Assembly: GCA_026985095.1 (NCBI GenBank)
Contig: JALSQW010000012.1
Span: forward strand, 177,810-241,809
Direction: 5' to 3'
DNA from: Acidimicrobiia bacterium
Lineage (GTDB): Bacteria; Actinomycetota; Acidimicrobiia; Spongiisociales; UBA5794
Length of the DNA: 64,000 nt
Made by a program: the position numbers and the translations under genes. Below the pieces are notes generated by a model. It ran no database searches. It was not told the DNA's origin and saw nothing but the letters and a program-made list of their open reading frames with translations. Of the stretch, positions 7,054 to 16,196 are shown one piece after another (the stretch's first letter is position 1; each line of letters begins with the position of its first letter).

Positions 7054-8331
7054 ATGGATCCGAGAACGACCACGAGCAAGCGGGAAGAAGGTCGGCGTAC
7101 CCCGCCCCGGGGTGTGAGCCGGCGCACGTTCATCAAGTCGGCGGGGATCCTCGCCGGAACGGTCGCCGCAGGACCGTTGCTGTCGGCCTGCGGGGCCATC
7201 GGCAGCAGCGGCGGCACGAGCGGCCCGCTCAAGATCGGGCTCCTGTTGCCCTACTCGGACATCTACGCCGTACTCGGCGAGTCCATCACCGACGCGATGA
7301 AGATGTACTTCGAGGGGATCGGCAACGAGGCGGGCGGTCGGACGATCGAGATCATCGCCGAGGACACCCAACTCAAGCCGGACGTCGGCCTGGAGAAGGC
7401 CCGCAAGCTCGTCGAGCAGGACGAGGTCGACCTCGTCGCCGGAGTGGTCAGCTCCGGGGTGGCCGTCGGCCTGCGGGACTACTTCCACGAGAACAAGAAG
7501 CTGCTGATCATCGCCAACGCGGGCGCCAACGTGCTGACCAGGGCCAAGAAGAGCCCCTACATCTTCCGCACGTCGTTCAGCAACTGGCAACCGAACTGGC
7601 CGCTGGGCGGATGGGCCTACGAGAACGTCGCCCAGAAGGTGTTCGTCTCCGCTCCCGACTACGGGGCCGGACACGACATGGTCAGCGGCTTCCTGAACTC
7701 GTTCCAGGCCATGGGCGGCGAGATCGTCGCCGAGCCGCAGTTCACGCCGTTCCCGCAGATGGGCGACCCGGCGCCGTTCATCACCGAGATCCAGCAGGCC
7801 AAGCCCGACATGGTCTACTGCTTCTACTCGGGCGGCGCCGCGGTGACGTTCGTGAAGGCCTACGGCGAGTTCGGCCTCACCGGCGACATCCCCTTGGTGT
7901 GCGCCGGGTTCACGGTCGAAGAGGACGTGCTGCCGTCGGAGGGCGACGCCGCCCTCGGCGCCAAGAGCGGCTTGCACTGGGCGCTGCAGCTCGACAACCC
8001 GACGAACGAGGCGTTCACCGCGGCCTACAAGGACAAGACCGGCAAGGACGCCAACGTCTTCGCGATGCAGGGATACGACACGGCCCGGGTGATCGCCGAG
8101 AGCCTGAACGCGGTGGAGGGCAACACCTCCGACGTCGACCAGCTCATCGACGCCATCGAAGCCGTCGAGTTCCCGAGCCCACGGGGGACGTTCAAGTTCG
8201 ATCCGGCCACCCACAACGTGATCAACAACGTCTACATCAGGGACGTGCAGGACGTCGGCGGTGAGCTCCACAACGTCGTCATCGACGACCTCGGGGAGTT
8301 CGCCGACCCGGGCGACGACTCGAAGGGCTGA
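7054..8331 (+). CDS. Tat-exported lipoprotein, Liv-type ABC transporter substrate-binding protein
   Basis: A 425-residue extracytoplasmic binding protein. The N-terminus combines a twin-arginine motif (RRTFIK, residues 23-28) with a lipobox ending at C46 (LLSAC), so it is probably exported folded and lipid-anchored. The body starts with KIGLLLPYSD and follows the type I periplasmic-binding fold of the branched-chain amino acid/aromatic acid family. A GGGAGG site precedes the ATG. It heads an operon of two permeases and two ATPases, and its position between benzoate-CoA ligase and boxC suggests uptake of benzoate or another aromatic acid (inference). Confidence 0.88.
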   Translation: MDPRTTTSKREEGRRTPPRGVSRRTFIKSAGILAGTVAAGPLLSACGAIGSSGGTSGPLKIGLLLPYSDIYAVLGESITDAMKMYFEGIGNEAGGRTIEIIAEDTQLKPDVGLEKARKLVEQDEVDLVAGVVSSGVAVGLRDYFHENKKLLIIANAGANVLTRAKKSPYIFRTSFSNWQPNWPLGGWAYENVAQKVFVSAPDYGAGHDMVSGFLNSFQAMGGEIVAEPQFTPFPQMGDPAPFITEIQQAKPDMVYCFYSGGAAVTFVKAYGEFGLTGDIPLVCAGFTVEEDVLPSEGDAALGAKSGLHWALQLDNPTNEAFTAAYKDKTGKDANVFAMQGYDTARVIAESLNAVEGNTSDVDQLIDAIEAVEFPSPRGTFKFDPATHNVINNVYIRDVQDVGGELHNVVIDDLGEFADPGDDSKG

Positions 8332-8350
8332 TCGAGGCAACACACGATCC

Positions 8351-8380
8351 GAGGGTGGGGCCGGTCACGGCCCCACCCTC
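8351..8380 (+). terminator. Strong hairpin between binding-protein and permease genes
   Basis: A perfect 12-bp stem (GAGGGTGGGGCC and its complement) closes a six-base loop. It lies 19 bases after the binding-protein stop and 23 bases before the permease start. No T-run follows. It may partly terminate or protect the upstream message so that more binding protein than permease is made. Confidence 0.75.
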
Positions 8381-8403
8381 CCGTCCCTTCGAGGGTGAAC
8401 GAC

Positions 8404-9273
8404 GTGGACCAGCTGCTCCCCCAACTCGTGAACGGGCTCGTGCTCGGGCTGTTGCTGTTCCTCATCGCTGCGGGGTTCTCCCTGATCTTCGGGTTGATGG
8501 ATGTGATCAACCTCGCGCACGGGTCGTTCCTGCTCTTCGGCGGATACGTCGGCTTGTCGGTCATCCGTGCGACCGGCAACTTCTGGCTTGCGGCCGCCGT
8601 CGTCCCTCTCGTCACCGGCGCCGTCGGCCTGCTGATCGAGGTCACGGTCCTCCGACGCACCTACACCCGTGGCCACCTGATCCAGGTCCTGCTCACCCTC
8701 GGTCTGGCGCTGATCGCCGCCGACCTGATGCGCTGGAACTGGGGCGCCTACGTCGAGTCGGTTGACGCTCCCGCGGCGCTGGCCGGGCTCGTCGATTTCG
8801 GGGGCGTCTTCCAGGTCCCCCTGTACCGGTTGGCGATCATCGGGTTCGGCCTCGTCATGGCCGGCGCGCTGTGGGTGGTCCTCGAACGCACCCGTCTGGG
8901 TGCCGTCGTGCGAGCCGGGGTCCTCGATCGCGAGATGGTCGCCGCCCTCGGCATCGACATCGACAAGGTGGTCGCCGGGGTCTTCGCGTTGGGGACGGCG
9001 CTGGCGGGCCTCTCCGGCCTCCTCGCCGCCCCGGTGACCAGCCTCTACCCGGGTCTCGACTTCGACTTCCTCATCCTGGCCCTCGTGGTGGTCGTCGTCG
9101 GCGGGATGGGGAGCCTCAAGGGTGCCTTCTGGGGGGCGCTGCTGGTGGGCATGGCCGACGTGCTCGGCAAGGCGTACTTCCCCGAGTTCTCGCTGTTCGC
9201 CATCTTCCTGATCATGGCCATCGTCCTCCTCGTCCGACCCCAGGGGTTGTTCGGGACGAGGGAAGCGACATGA
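8404..9273 (+). CDS. livH: Liv-type ABC transporter permease (LivH-like)
   Basis: A membrane permease of about 289 residues that opens with LLPQLVNGLVLGLLLF and the typical LivH segment GFSLIFGLMDVINLAHG. About eight hydrophobic segments are visible, including the conserved VVVVGGMGSLKGAFWGALLVG near the C-terminus. The GTG at 8404 has GAGGGTG about 6 bases upstream; the earlier GTG at 8395 is too close to that site. The stop overlaps the next start by 4 bp. It pairs with the LivM-like protein to form the channel for the substrate delivered by the lipoprotein at 7054. Confidence 0.88.
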   Translation: MDQLLPQLVNGLVLGLLLFLIAAGFSLIFGLMDVINLAHGSFLLFGGYVGLSVIRATGNFWLAAAVVPLVTGAVGLLIEVTVLRRTYTRGHLIQVLLTLGLALIAADLMRWNWGAYVESVDAPAALAGLVDFGGVFQVPLYRLAIIGFGLVMAGALWVVLERTRLGAVVRAGVLDREMVAALGIDIDKVVAGVFALGTALAGLSGLLAAPVTSLYPGLDFDFLILALVVVVVGGMGSLKGAFWGALLVGMADVLGKAYFPEFSLFAIFLIMAIVLLVRPQGLFGTREAT

Positions 9274-10244
9274 CGACGAACGTGGCCCGGACGGCACGGC
9301 GCAACCGGTGGGCCATCCCCGGGCTCGTCCTGGCGCTCGTCGCCGTCCCGTTCCTCCTCGGGACGTTCGAGGTCTCGCTGGCGACCACCGCCCTGATCTT
9401 CGCCGTGTTCGCCATGAGCCTCGACCTGCTCGTCGGGTACACGGGACTGGTATCGCTCGGTCACGCCGCCTTCTTCGGCTTCGGCGGCTACGTGGCCGCC
9501 TACACGGCGATCCATCTCACCGGGAACCTGGTCGTGGTGCTCCCGGTCGTCGCCGGCGCCACGGCCGTTCTCGCCGTCGTTCTCGGGTTCCTGGCGCTTC
9601 GCACCTCGGGCATCTACTTCCTCATGCTCACGCTCGCCTTCGGGCAGATGCTCTTCGGGCTGGCCGTCAAGTGGACGCCGGTCACGGGAGGGTCGGACGG
9701 CCTCGCCGGCGTGCCCGCCCCGTTCGTCGGGATCGGCCCGCTGTCGTACGTCTTCGCGGGGCGGGTCCGGTTCTACTACCTGGTCGTGGTGGCGGTGCTG
9801 GCGTTGGGATGGTTCCTCGTTCGCGTCGTGCGGAGCCCCTTCGGCCACGCGCTCGTGGGCATCAAGGACAACGAGGAACGCCTCGCCTCCCTCGGCTACG
9901 ACACGTGGCGCTACAAGATGGCCGCGTACGTCATCGCCGGCGTCGTGGCCGGTCTCGTCGGCGCGCTGTTCGTCTTCTTCAACCGCCACGCCGCCCCGGA
10001 GAACCTGTTCTGGGTGGTGTCTGGGGAGGTCCTGCTGATGGTGATCATCGGGGGCGCGGGCACGATGTACGGGCCCGCCCTCGGCGCGGTCGGGGTGCGG
10101 TTGTTCGAGTCGTACGTCTCGAGCTACACCGACCGCTGGCAGACGCTCCTCGGACTCCTGTTCGTGGCGTTCGTGCTGTTCGCTCCCGGGGGTATCGTCG
10201 GCGTCGTCCGTCGCTGGAGGAACCGTGGACGCGCTCCGGGTTGA
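9270..10244 (+). CDS. livM: Liv-type ABC transporter permease (LivM-like)
   Basis: A 324-residue inner-membrane permease. Hallmarks are MSLDLLVGYTGLVSLGHAAFFGFGGY and LRTSGIYFLMLTLAFGQM, then VGIKDNEERLASLGYD and the C-terminal IIGGAGTMYGPALGA. The ATG overlaps the preceding stop (ATGA), and the 3' end overlaps the next gene by 20 bp, so all subunits are co-translated. The long upstream extension of the frame is antisense-like overlap with livH and is discarded. Confidence 0.88.
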   Translation: MTTNVARTARRNRWAIPGLVLALVAVPFLLGTFEVSLATTALIFAVFAMSLDLLVGYTGLVSLGHAAFFGFGGYVAAYTAIHLTGNLVVVLPVVAGATAVLAVVLGFLALRTSGIYFLMLTLAFGQMLFGLAVKWTPVTGGSDGLAGVPAPFVGIGPLSYVFAGRVRFYYLVVVAVLALGWFLVRVVRSPFGHALVGIKDNEERLASLGYDTWRYKMAAYVIAGVVAGLVGALFVFFNRHAAPENLFWVVSGEVLLMVIIGGAGTMYGPALGAVGVRLFESYVSSYTDRWQTLLGLLFVAFVLFAPGGIVGVVRRWRNRGRAPG

Positions 10245-10968
10245 GGCATTGACCCGCCGGTTCGGCGGGGTGGTCGCGGTCCACCGAGTGAGCCTCGACG
10301 TCGCCGAGGGGGAACGTCGCGCCATCATCGGCCCCAACGGGGCCGGCAAGACCACCCTCTTCAATCTGGTCGCAGGCAAGCTCACCCCGTCGGAGGGGGC
10401 GATCCGGTACCGAGGCACCGACATCACCGGGCTCGCTCCCTACCAGCGTGCGCGACTCGGCATCGGACGGACCTTCCAGAGGACGAACCTGTTCCCGTCG
10501 CTGACCGTCGCCGAGAACATCCGTCTGGCGGTGCTCGCCCACACCGACCGAGCCCGGCGCATCCTCGTCCCGGTGGAGCGGTTCGCCGACGTCGAGGATC
10601 GGGTCGACGAGCTCCTCGACGGTTTCGACCTGGGGGGCCGGTCCACCACCGAAGTGCACGAGCTCTCCTACGGCGAACAGCGCCAACTCGAGATCGCCCT
10701 GGCCCTGGCCGGGCGACCGTCGCTGCTCCTGCTCGACGAGCCGACGGCGGGCATGTCCCCGGCCGAGACCTCCTCGATCACCGAGATCATCTCCAGCCTG
10801 CCCCGTGAGGTGACGTTGCTGGTGATCGAACACGACATGGACGTCGTCTTCACGCTGGCGGACCGCATCTCGGTGCTCCATCACGGTGAGGTCATCGCGG
10901 AGGGCACGCCCACAGAGGTGCGCGACGACCCCAACGTCGTCCAGGTCTACTTCGGGGGTGGCGGCTGA
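10225..10968 (+). CDS. livG: Liv-type ABC transporter ATPase (LivG-like)
   Basis: A 247-residue ATPase with Walker A GPNGAGKTT (about 33-41), signature LSYGEQRQ, Walker B LLLLDEPTAGMSP and switch His in VIEHDMD. The extended pre-signature region and C-terminal HHGEVIAEG are typical of LivG rather than LivF. It starts with GTG inside the end of livM and ends one base into livF. It energises the aromatic-acid-type importer of this operon. Confidence 0.9.
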   Translation: MDALRVEALTRRFGGVVAVHRVSLDVAEGERRAIIGPNGAGKTTLFNLVAGKLTPSEGAIRYRGTDITGLAPYQRARLGIGRTFQRTNLFPSLTVAENIRLAVLAHTDRARRILVPVERFADVEDRVDELLDGFDLGGRSTTEVHELSYGEQRQLEIALALAGRPSLLLLDEPTAGMSPAETSSITEIISSLPREVTLLVIEHDMDVVFTLADRISVLHHGEVIAEGTPTEVRDDPNVVQVYFGGGG

Positions 10969-11666
10969 TGCTCCGCCTCCACGGCGTCCACGCCTACTAC
11001 GGCGACAGCCACATCCTCCAGGGGGTCGACCTCGTCGTCGGTGAAGGTGAGGTCGTGGCGCTCCTCGGCCGCAACGGCATGGGCAAGACCACGACGATCT
11101 CCGCCATCGTGGGGTTGGTCCCGCCCCGCCGAGGTTCGGTGCGGTTCGGATCCGAGGAGCTCGTCGGCCGCTCACCGTACGAGATCGCTCGCCTCGGGAT
11201 CGGGCTCGTCCCGCAGGGTCGGCGCCTGTTCCCCGAGCTCACGGTACGAGAGAACCTGACCTTGGCGATGCGCTCGTCCGGTGACGGCGACGGGTGGGTG
11301 CTGGACCGCATCCATGAGATGTTCCCGATCCTCGAGATGCGCAGCCAGGTTCCCGCCGGGCGCCTGAGCGGCGGCGAGCAGCAGATGGCGGCCATCGCCA
11401 GGGCGCTCCTGACGAACCCGCGGCTGGTCCTCCTCGACGAGCCGTCCGAGGGCCTCGCCCCGATCATCGTGGAGCAGATCGGCGAGATCGTGTCCTCCCT
11501 GCGCGACCGGGGCCTGTCGGTCCTCCTCGTCGAACAGCACCTCCCGATGGCGCTGGCGGTCGCCGACCGCTGCGCGATCATGTCGAAGGGAGTGATCGTC
11601 TACGAGGGCACCGCCGCCGAGCTGGCCGCCGACGACGACGCCCGGGCCCGACATCTCGGCGTCTGA
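10968..11666 (+). CDS. livF: Liv-type ABC transporter ATPase (LivF-like)
   Basis: A 232-residue ATPase opening LRLHGVHAYYGDSHILQGVDL, as LivF proteins do. Walker A is LGRNGMGKTT, signature LSGGEQQM, Walker B LVLLDEPSEGLAP and the switch His is in VEQHLP. The TGATG junction couples it to livG. It is the last transporter gene, and 74 bases separate it from boxC, which appears to have its own promoter. Confidence 0.9.
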   Translation: MLRLHGVHAYYGDSHILQGVDLVVGEGEVVALLGRNGMGKTTTISAIVGLVPPRRGSVRFGSEELVGRSPYEIARLGIGLVPQGRRLFPELTVRENLTLAMRSSGDGDGWVLDRIHEMFPILEMRSQVPAGRLSGGEQQMAAIARALLTNPRLVLLDEPSEGLAPIIVEQIGEIVSSLRDRGLSVLLVEQHLPMALAVADRCAIMSKGVIVYEGTAAELAADDDARARHLGV

Positions 11667-11694
11667 TCGGGCCGCCGGGCCGCAAGGCCGAGAC

Positions 11695-11734
11695 TGACCA
11701 CTCGGTCAACTTGCGGTGCGGTTCGTGGTACGAT
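11695..11734 (+). promoter_or_regulatory. boxC promoter with TetR-like operator
   Basis: An inverted repeat TGACC-ACTC-GGTCA (11695-11708) resembles TetR-family operators. A TACGAT -10 element (11729-11734) ends exactly six bases before the boxC ATG, so the transcript would start at or next to the start codon. No ribosome-binding site precedes the ATG, consistent with leaderless translation. Confidence 0.55.
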
Positions 11735-11740
11735 CGCACC

Positions 11741-13390
11741 ATGAACGTGGACTTCCGCACCCATCCCGACCGCTACCGCCACTGGCGACTCACCATCGAC
11801 GGCGAGATCGCCCGCCTCGGTATGGACGTCGACGAAGCCGGCGGTCTCGGCCCGTGGGAGTTGAAGATGAACTCGTACGACCTGGGCGTCGACATCGAGC
11901 TCTACGACGCGGTCCAACGGCTCCGGTTCGAGCATCCCGAGGTCAAAGCCGTCGTCATCGAGTCGCTGAAGGAGCGGATCTTCTGCGCCGGAGCGAACAT
12001 CCGGATGCTCGGATGCTCCACCCATCCCGAGAAGGTCAACTTCTGTAAGTTCACCAACGAGACCCGCAACGGCATCGAGGATGCCTCCCGCAACTCGGGC
12101 CAACGCTACCTCGCGGCGCTCAACGGCAGCGCCGCCGGCGGAGGCTACGAGCTGGCACTCGCGACCGACCACATCGTGCTCGTCGACGACGGCACCGCGA
12201 CGGTCGCCCTCCCGGAGGTCCCGCTGCTGGGCGTGCTCCCGGGAACCGGCGGGTTGACCCGCCTCGTCGACAAGCGCTTCGTCCGCCGGGACCTCGCCGA
12301 CGTGTTCTCCACCGTCGAAGAGGGGGTCAAGGGGGAACGGGCCGTCGCATGGCGACTGGTCGACGAGGTCGCCCCCACCTCCCGGTTCGCCGAGACCGTC
12401 GCCGCCCGGCTGCACGACCTGGCGGCGACCAGCGACCGCCCCTCGGAGGGTCCCGGCATCGAGCTGACCCCCCTCGAGCGGGAAACGAGCGACACCACGA
12501 TCACGTACCCCCATCTCCGGGTGACACTCGATCGCGGCCTCCGCACCGCCACGATCGTCGTGGAAGGACCGACGCAGGGACCTCCCACCGGACCCGCCGC
12601 GGCGGTCGAGCTCGGCGCCCGATTCTGGCCCCTGGCCATGACCCGTGCCCTCGACGACGCCATCTTGCACCTGCGCACCAACGAGCGGGACATCGGCACC
12701 TGGCTCCTGAAGACCGAAGGGGATCCCGAGATCGTCGCCGCCCACGACGCGTTCCTCCTCGATCACCTCGACCATTGGGCGATCCGCGAGATCGTCCTGT
12801 ACCTGAAGCGGACCCTCCGTCGGATCGACGAAACCTCACGATCGATCTTCACCCTGGTCGAGCCGGGGAGCTGCTTCGTCGGCGCCCTCGCCGAGCTGCT
12901 CTTCGCCGCCGATCGCAGCTACATGCTCGACGGCACCTTCGACGGCATCGACGAACCCGAGGCGAAGCTCCGCCTCACCGGCGCCAACTTCGGCCCCTTG
13001 ACGATGGACAACCACCTCACCCGCCTCGCCACCCGTTTCTGGGGACGCGACGACGCCCTGAGCCACGCAGCGAGTCTGGTCGGCAAGGAGCTCGACGCCG
13101 TGGAGGCCCACGACGCCGAGCTGGTGACCTTCGCCTACGACGACATCGACTGGGACGACGAACTGCGCATCGCCCTCGAAGAGCGGGCATCGTTCTCGCC
13201 CGACGCGCTCACCGGGATGGAGCAGAACCTCCGCTTCCCCGGACCCGAGACGATGGAGACCAAGATCTTCGGTCGCCTGACGGCCTGGCAGAACTGGATC
13301 TTCACCCGGCCCAACGCGTCGGGCCCCGACGGGGCATTGCAACGCTACGGGACCGGGCTGCGACCCGACTTCAACCGGAACCGCACCTGA
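11741..13390 (+). CDS. boxC: BoxC, benzoyl-CoA-dihydrodiol lyase (2,3-epoxybenzoyl-CoA dihydrolase)
   Basis: BoxC opens the ring of 2,3-epoxybenzoyl-CoA hydrolytically, giving a dehydroadipyl-CoA semialdehyde and formate. The 549-residue protein is the double-length crotonase-fold type. The N-terminal part contains LKERIFCAGANIRMLG and the oxyanion region LNGSAAGGGYELALATD. The second half is specific to BoxC (for example EPGSCFVGALAELLFAADR). The ATG at 11741 is supported by the -10 element six bases upstream; the longer frame start at 11711 overlaps the promoter. The gene lies 10 bases before boxB. Confidence 0.92.
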   Translation: MNVDFRTHPDRYRHWRLTIDGEIARLGMDVDEAGGLGPWELKMNSYDLGVDIELYDAVQRLRFEHPEVKAVVIESLKERIFCAGANIRMLGCSTHPEKVNFCKFTNETRNGIEDASRNSGQRYLAALNGSAAGGGYELALATDHIVLVDDGTATVALPEVPLLGVLPGTGGLTRLVDKRFVRRDLADVFSTVEEGVKGERAVAWRLVDEVAPTSRFAETVAARLHDLAATSDRPSEGPGIELTPLERETSDTTITYPHLRVTLDRGLRTATIVVEGPTQGPPTGPAAAVELGARFWPLAMTRALDDAILHLRTNERDIGTWLLKTEGDPEIVAAHDAFLLDHLDHWAIREIVLYLKRTLRRIDETSRSIFTLVEPGSCFVGALAELLFAADRSYMLDGTFDGIDEPEAKLRLTGANFGPLTMDNHLTRLATRFWGRDDALSHAASLVGKELDAVEAHDAELVTFAYDDIDWDDELRIALEERASFSPDALTGMEQNLRFPGPETMETKIFGRLTAWQNWIFTRPNASGPDGALQRYGTGLRPDFNRNRT

Positions 13391-13400
13391 GGAGAGGACG

Positions 13401-14876
13401 ATGACCACCATCGCGGACAAGGTCGACTATTCGACGCTCATCCCCAACAACGTCGGCCTGGCCGACGATCAGAAGCTGCTCCGAGCCCTGGAGAAGTGGT
13501 ACCCGAAGTACCTGGACTGGTGGATGGACATGGGTCCGACCGGCTTCATCCACGAGACGCCCTTCCAGGAAGCCGACGTGTGGCTCCGGACCGCCGTCAG
13601 CGTCGAACGCGACGGATGGGCCAAGTTCGACTACGTGCGGATGCCCGACTATCGCTGGGGGATCCTGCTGGCCCCCACCGAGGAGGGCCGGACCGTTCCC
13701 TTCGGAGAGCATCGGGGTGAACCGGCGTGGCAGGAGGTCCCCGGCGCCTACCGAGCGATGCTGCGGCGCCTCATCGTCATCCAGGGAGACACCGAGCCGG
13801 CGTCCGTCGAGCAACAGCGCCACCTCGGCAAGACCGCTCCATCGCTGTACGACATGCGCAACCTGTTCCAGGTCAACGTCGAGGAAGGCCGGCACCTGTG
13901 GGCCATGGTCTACCTCCTCCAGCGCTACTTCGGGCGCGACGGCAGGGAGGAAGCCGAGGAGCTCCTTCGCCGCCGCTCGGGCGACCCCGACCGGCCCCGC
14001 ATGCTCGGTGCCTTCAACGAGGAGACCCCCGACTGGTTGTCCTTCTTCATGTTCACGTACTTCACCGATCGTGACGGCAAGATGCAGCTCGAAGCCCTCG
14101 CCCAGTCCGGGTTCGATCCCCTCTCACGCACCTGCCGGTTCATGCTCGCCGAGGAAGCCCACCACATGTTCGTCGGCGCCACCGGCGTCGGCCGCATCGT
14201 CAAGGCGACCGCCCAGGCCATGCGCGACGCCGGGATCGACGATCCCTACGACGTCGAGCGGATCCGATCCCTGGGGGTGATCGACCTCCCGCTGATCCAA
14301 CGCAAGCTCAACCTGCACTTCTCGCTCACCCTCGACCTGTTCGGGTCGGAGGAGTCGACGAACGCCGCCAACGCGTTCCACGCCGGGCTGAAAGGACGGT
14401 TCCACGAGACCGCCATCGACGACGACCACCAGCTCCTCGGTTCCACCTACCCGGTCACCAAGCTCGTCGACGGCGCCTTCCGTCAGGTGGACGTTCCCGC
14501 CCTGAACGCCTTGAACGCCCGGCTGCGGGACGACTACGTGGAGGACTGCATGGGCGGGGTCCGGCGATGGAACCGTTACATCGCCGACGCCGGCGTCGAC
14601 TTCGAGCTGACCCTCCCCCATGTGGCCTTCCACCGCCAGATCGGTGAGTTCGCCGGCCTCCACGTGACCCCCGACGGACGGGTCGTCGACTCCTCGACGT
14701 GGGAGAAGCGCCGCGCGACCTACCTGCCGACCGACGCCGATCGCCTCTTCATCGAGGCCCTGATGCAACAGGTGACGACCCCCGGCGAGTTCGCCTCGTG
14801 GATCGCCCGGCCGCAGAAGGGGATCGGACAGCAGTCGGTCGACTTCGAGTACGTGCGGATCCCGGCGACGGGCTGA
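13401..14876 (+). CDS. boxB: BoxB, benzoyl-CoA 2,3-epoxidase oxygenase component
   Basis: BoxB is the di-iron monooxygenase that epoxidises benzoyl-CoA using O2 and electrons from the reductase BoxA. The 491-residue protein shows the paired carboxylate/His motifs EEGRH (161-165) and EEAHH (251-255), with an additional Glu near 132, consistent with a class I di-iron centre. An AGGAG site precedes the ATG. boxA is not present in the window, so the reductase must come from elsewhere. Together with boxC and the ligase it makes an aerobic CoA-dependent benzoate route highly likely. Confidence 0.92.
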   Translation: MTTIADKVDYSTLIPNNVGLADDQKLLRALEKWYPKYLDWWMDMGPTGFIHETPFQEADVWLRTAVSVERDGWAKFDYVRMPDYRWGILLAPTEEGRTVPFGEHRGEPAWQEVPGAYRAMLRRLIVIQGDTEPASVEQQRHLGKTAPSLYDMRNLFQVNVEEGRHLWAMVYLLQRYFGRDGREEAEELLRRRSGDPDRPRMLGAFNEETPDWLSFFMFTYFTDRDGKMQLEALAQSGFDPLSRTCRFMLAEEAHHMFVGATGVGRIVKATAQAMRDAGIDDPYDVERIRSLGVIDLPLIQRKLNLHFSLTLDLFGSEESTNAANAFHAGLKGRFHETAIDDDHQLLGSTYPVTKLVDGAFRQVDVPALNALNARLRDDYVEDCMGGVRRWNRYIADAGVDFELTLPHVAFHRQIGEFAGLHVTPDGRVVDSSTWEKRRATYLPTDADRLFIEALMQQVTTPGEFASWIARPQKGIGQQSVDFEYVRIPATG

Positions 14877-14888
14877 ACCGCACCCCCC

Positions 14889-16196
14889 TCAACCCGCACG
14901 GAGGACCTCTCGGCGGTCCTGGTTCGAACGGCGCACGACCCCGGCGAGCTCCCACGCCAGCCACCACAGGTCGATGGCGAGGGCGGCCCCGGCGATCCGC
15001 ATCCACACCCCCCCTGCGGCCGCCGCCACGAGCAAGGCGACGACGGCGACGACATGCGCCGCGAACTGTCGTCGGGGGCCGACCCCCGGCAGGAGTTGAC
15101 GCATGTTGCGGATCCGCACCGCGGACGGGCGGTCGGCGTGGCTCACCAGGTTCTGGAGGTGCAGCCACGACAGGAACGGGACGATCTTGTAGAGCATCCC
15201 TTCCACGACCGACACCCCGAACCCGAAGACGGAGAGGGCGCCGAGCGTCAGCGCCGGCCCGGTTCGGGCGAGGTCGACGACGCCGAGGGCTCCGGCACCG
15301 ACCACGCCCGTCGCGGCGAGTACCGACACCATGCCCGATCGCCAATCGTCGGTCGTGACGTCGCGGAGCTTGCGGCGACGGTGCGCCTGCAGCCAGAGGG
15401 TGGTCGCGGCATGGACCGCCATCGCCCCGATGGCGAGGCCGGCGCCGACGGCGGCGACCGCCGACCACCGCTCCAGTCTGCCCACCGTCCACCCGACGAG
15501 CCCGAGGAAGCCGACACCCGGCAGCAGCCGCTGGATCCCCCGGGGGTAGTGCGGCGTGACCTGGAACATGGGAACCACCTGGAACGACACCCCCATGACC
15601 AGCAGACCCAGCCAGCCGATGAGCGCCCAGGCGAGATGCACGTCGGTGAGGTCCCTCCGGAGGGTCATCCAACCGGCATGGCCGGCCAGGAACGTCACAC
15701 CGAGGCCGGCCACGACCACGAGGGAGACCACGGCCAGGCCCATGGCCCTCCCCGTCGGATTGCGGCGAGCTCGCCATGCCGCCGCCATGGCGGCCGCGGC
15801 GAACACGGCCAGGCCGGCTCCCACGAACACCCCGCCGATGCCGACGACCACGCCCCACCGGGACGCCAGACCGAGCGCCATCGCAAGGCTCCCGACGGCG
15901 ACGCCGAGCTGACTCGCCGGGCCCACCCACGACGCCCCGGGGACCGGGACGCCCGTGACGACGGGCAGGACCTGAACGACCGCGCCGGCCATGACGAGTG
16001 TCAGGAAGCCCAGGGTGACCAGATGGAGCGCCCCGATCAGCTCACCGGCGTACCGACTGGTCGCCGCCCGGTCGCCCACGATGCCGAGCATCAACCCACC
16101 GAGGCCACCGAGGACCGGCGCCACGAGGAACGCCCGCAGCGGCACCCACCGCGGCGGCATCCGGTCGAACCGGAGGTCACCACCACCGGGGATCAT
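14889..16196 (-). CDS. Polytopic membrane protein, NnrS/haem-copper oxidase I-like
   Basis: A 435-residue protein with about 12 hydrophobic segments. Several histidines lie in or beside membrane helices (GALHLVTLGFLTLVMAG, DVHLAWALIGWLG, FLSWLHLQNLVSH), the pattern of NnrS and cbb3 subunit I-like haem proteins. The ATG overlaps the DUF2249 stop by 4 bp, so it is the last gene of a hemerythrin-DUF2249-membrane protein operon. Such sets commonly occur with nitric oxide or denitrification functions, which suggests NO/O2 handling here, but no NO reductase or nitrite reductase is in view. Confidence 0.6.
   Translation of the reverse strand: MIPGGGDLRFDRMPPRWVPLRAFLVAPVLGGLGGLMLGIVGDRAATSRYAGELIGALHLVTLGFLTLVMAGAVVQVLPVVTGVPVPGASWVGPASQLGVAVGSLAMALGLASRWGVVVGIGGVFVGAGLAVFAAAAMAAAWRARRNPTGRAMGLAVVSLVVVAGLGVTFLAGHAGWMTLRRDLTDVHLAWALIGWLGLLVMGVSFQVVPMFQVTPHYPRGIQRLLPGVGFLGLVGWTVGRLERWSAVAAVGAGLAIGAMAVHAATTLWLQAHRRRKLRDVTTDDWRSGMVSVLAATGVVGAGALGVVDLARTGPALTLGALSVFGFGVSVVEGMLYKIVPFLSWLHLQNLVSHADRPSAVRIRNMRQLLPGVGPRRQFAAHVVAVVALLVAAAAGGVWMRIAGAALAIDLWWLAWELAGVVRRSNQDRREVLRAG

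Noticed and set aside
5210-7117. 635-residue plus-strand frame opposite the benzoate-CoA ligase
   Set aside because: It is an antisense shadow in GC-rich DNA; the minus strand encodes an unmistakable ligase.
14921-14930. GGTTCGAAC resembling a tRNA T-loop (also at 25560-25570)
   Set aside because: It lies inside protein genes and no cloverleaf arms or acceptor stem surround it.
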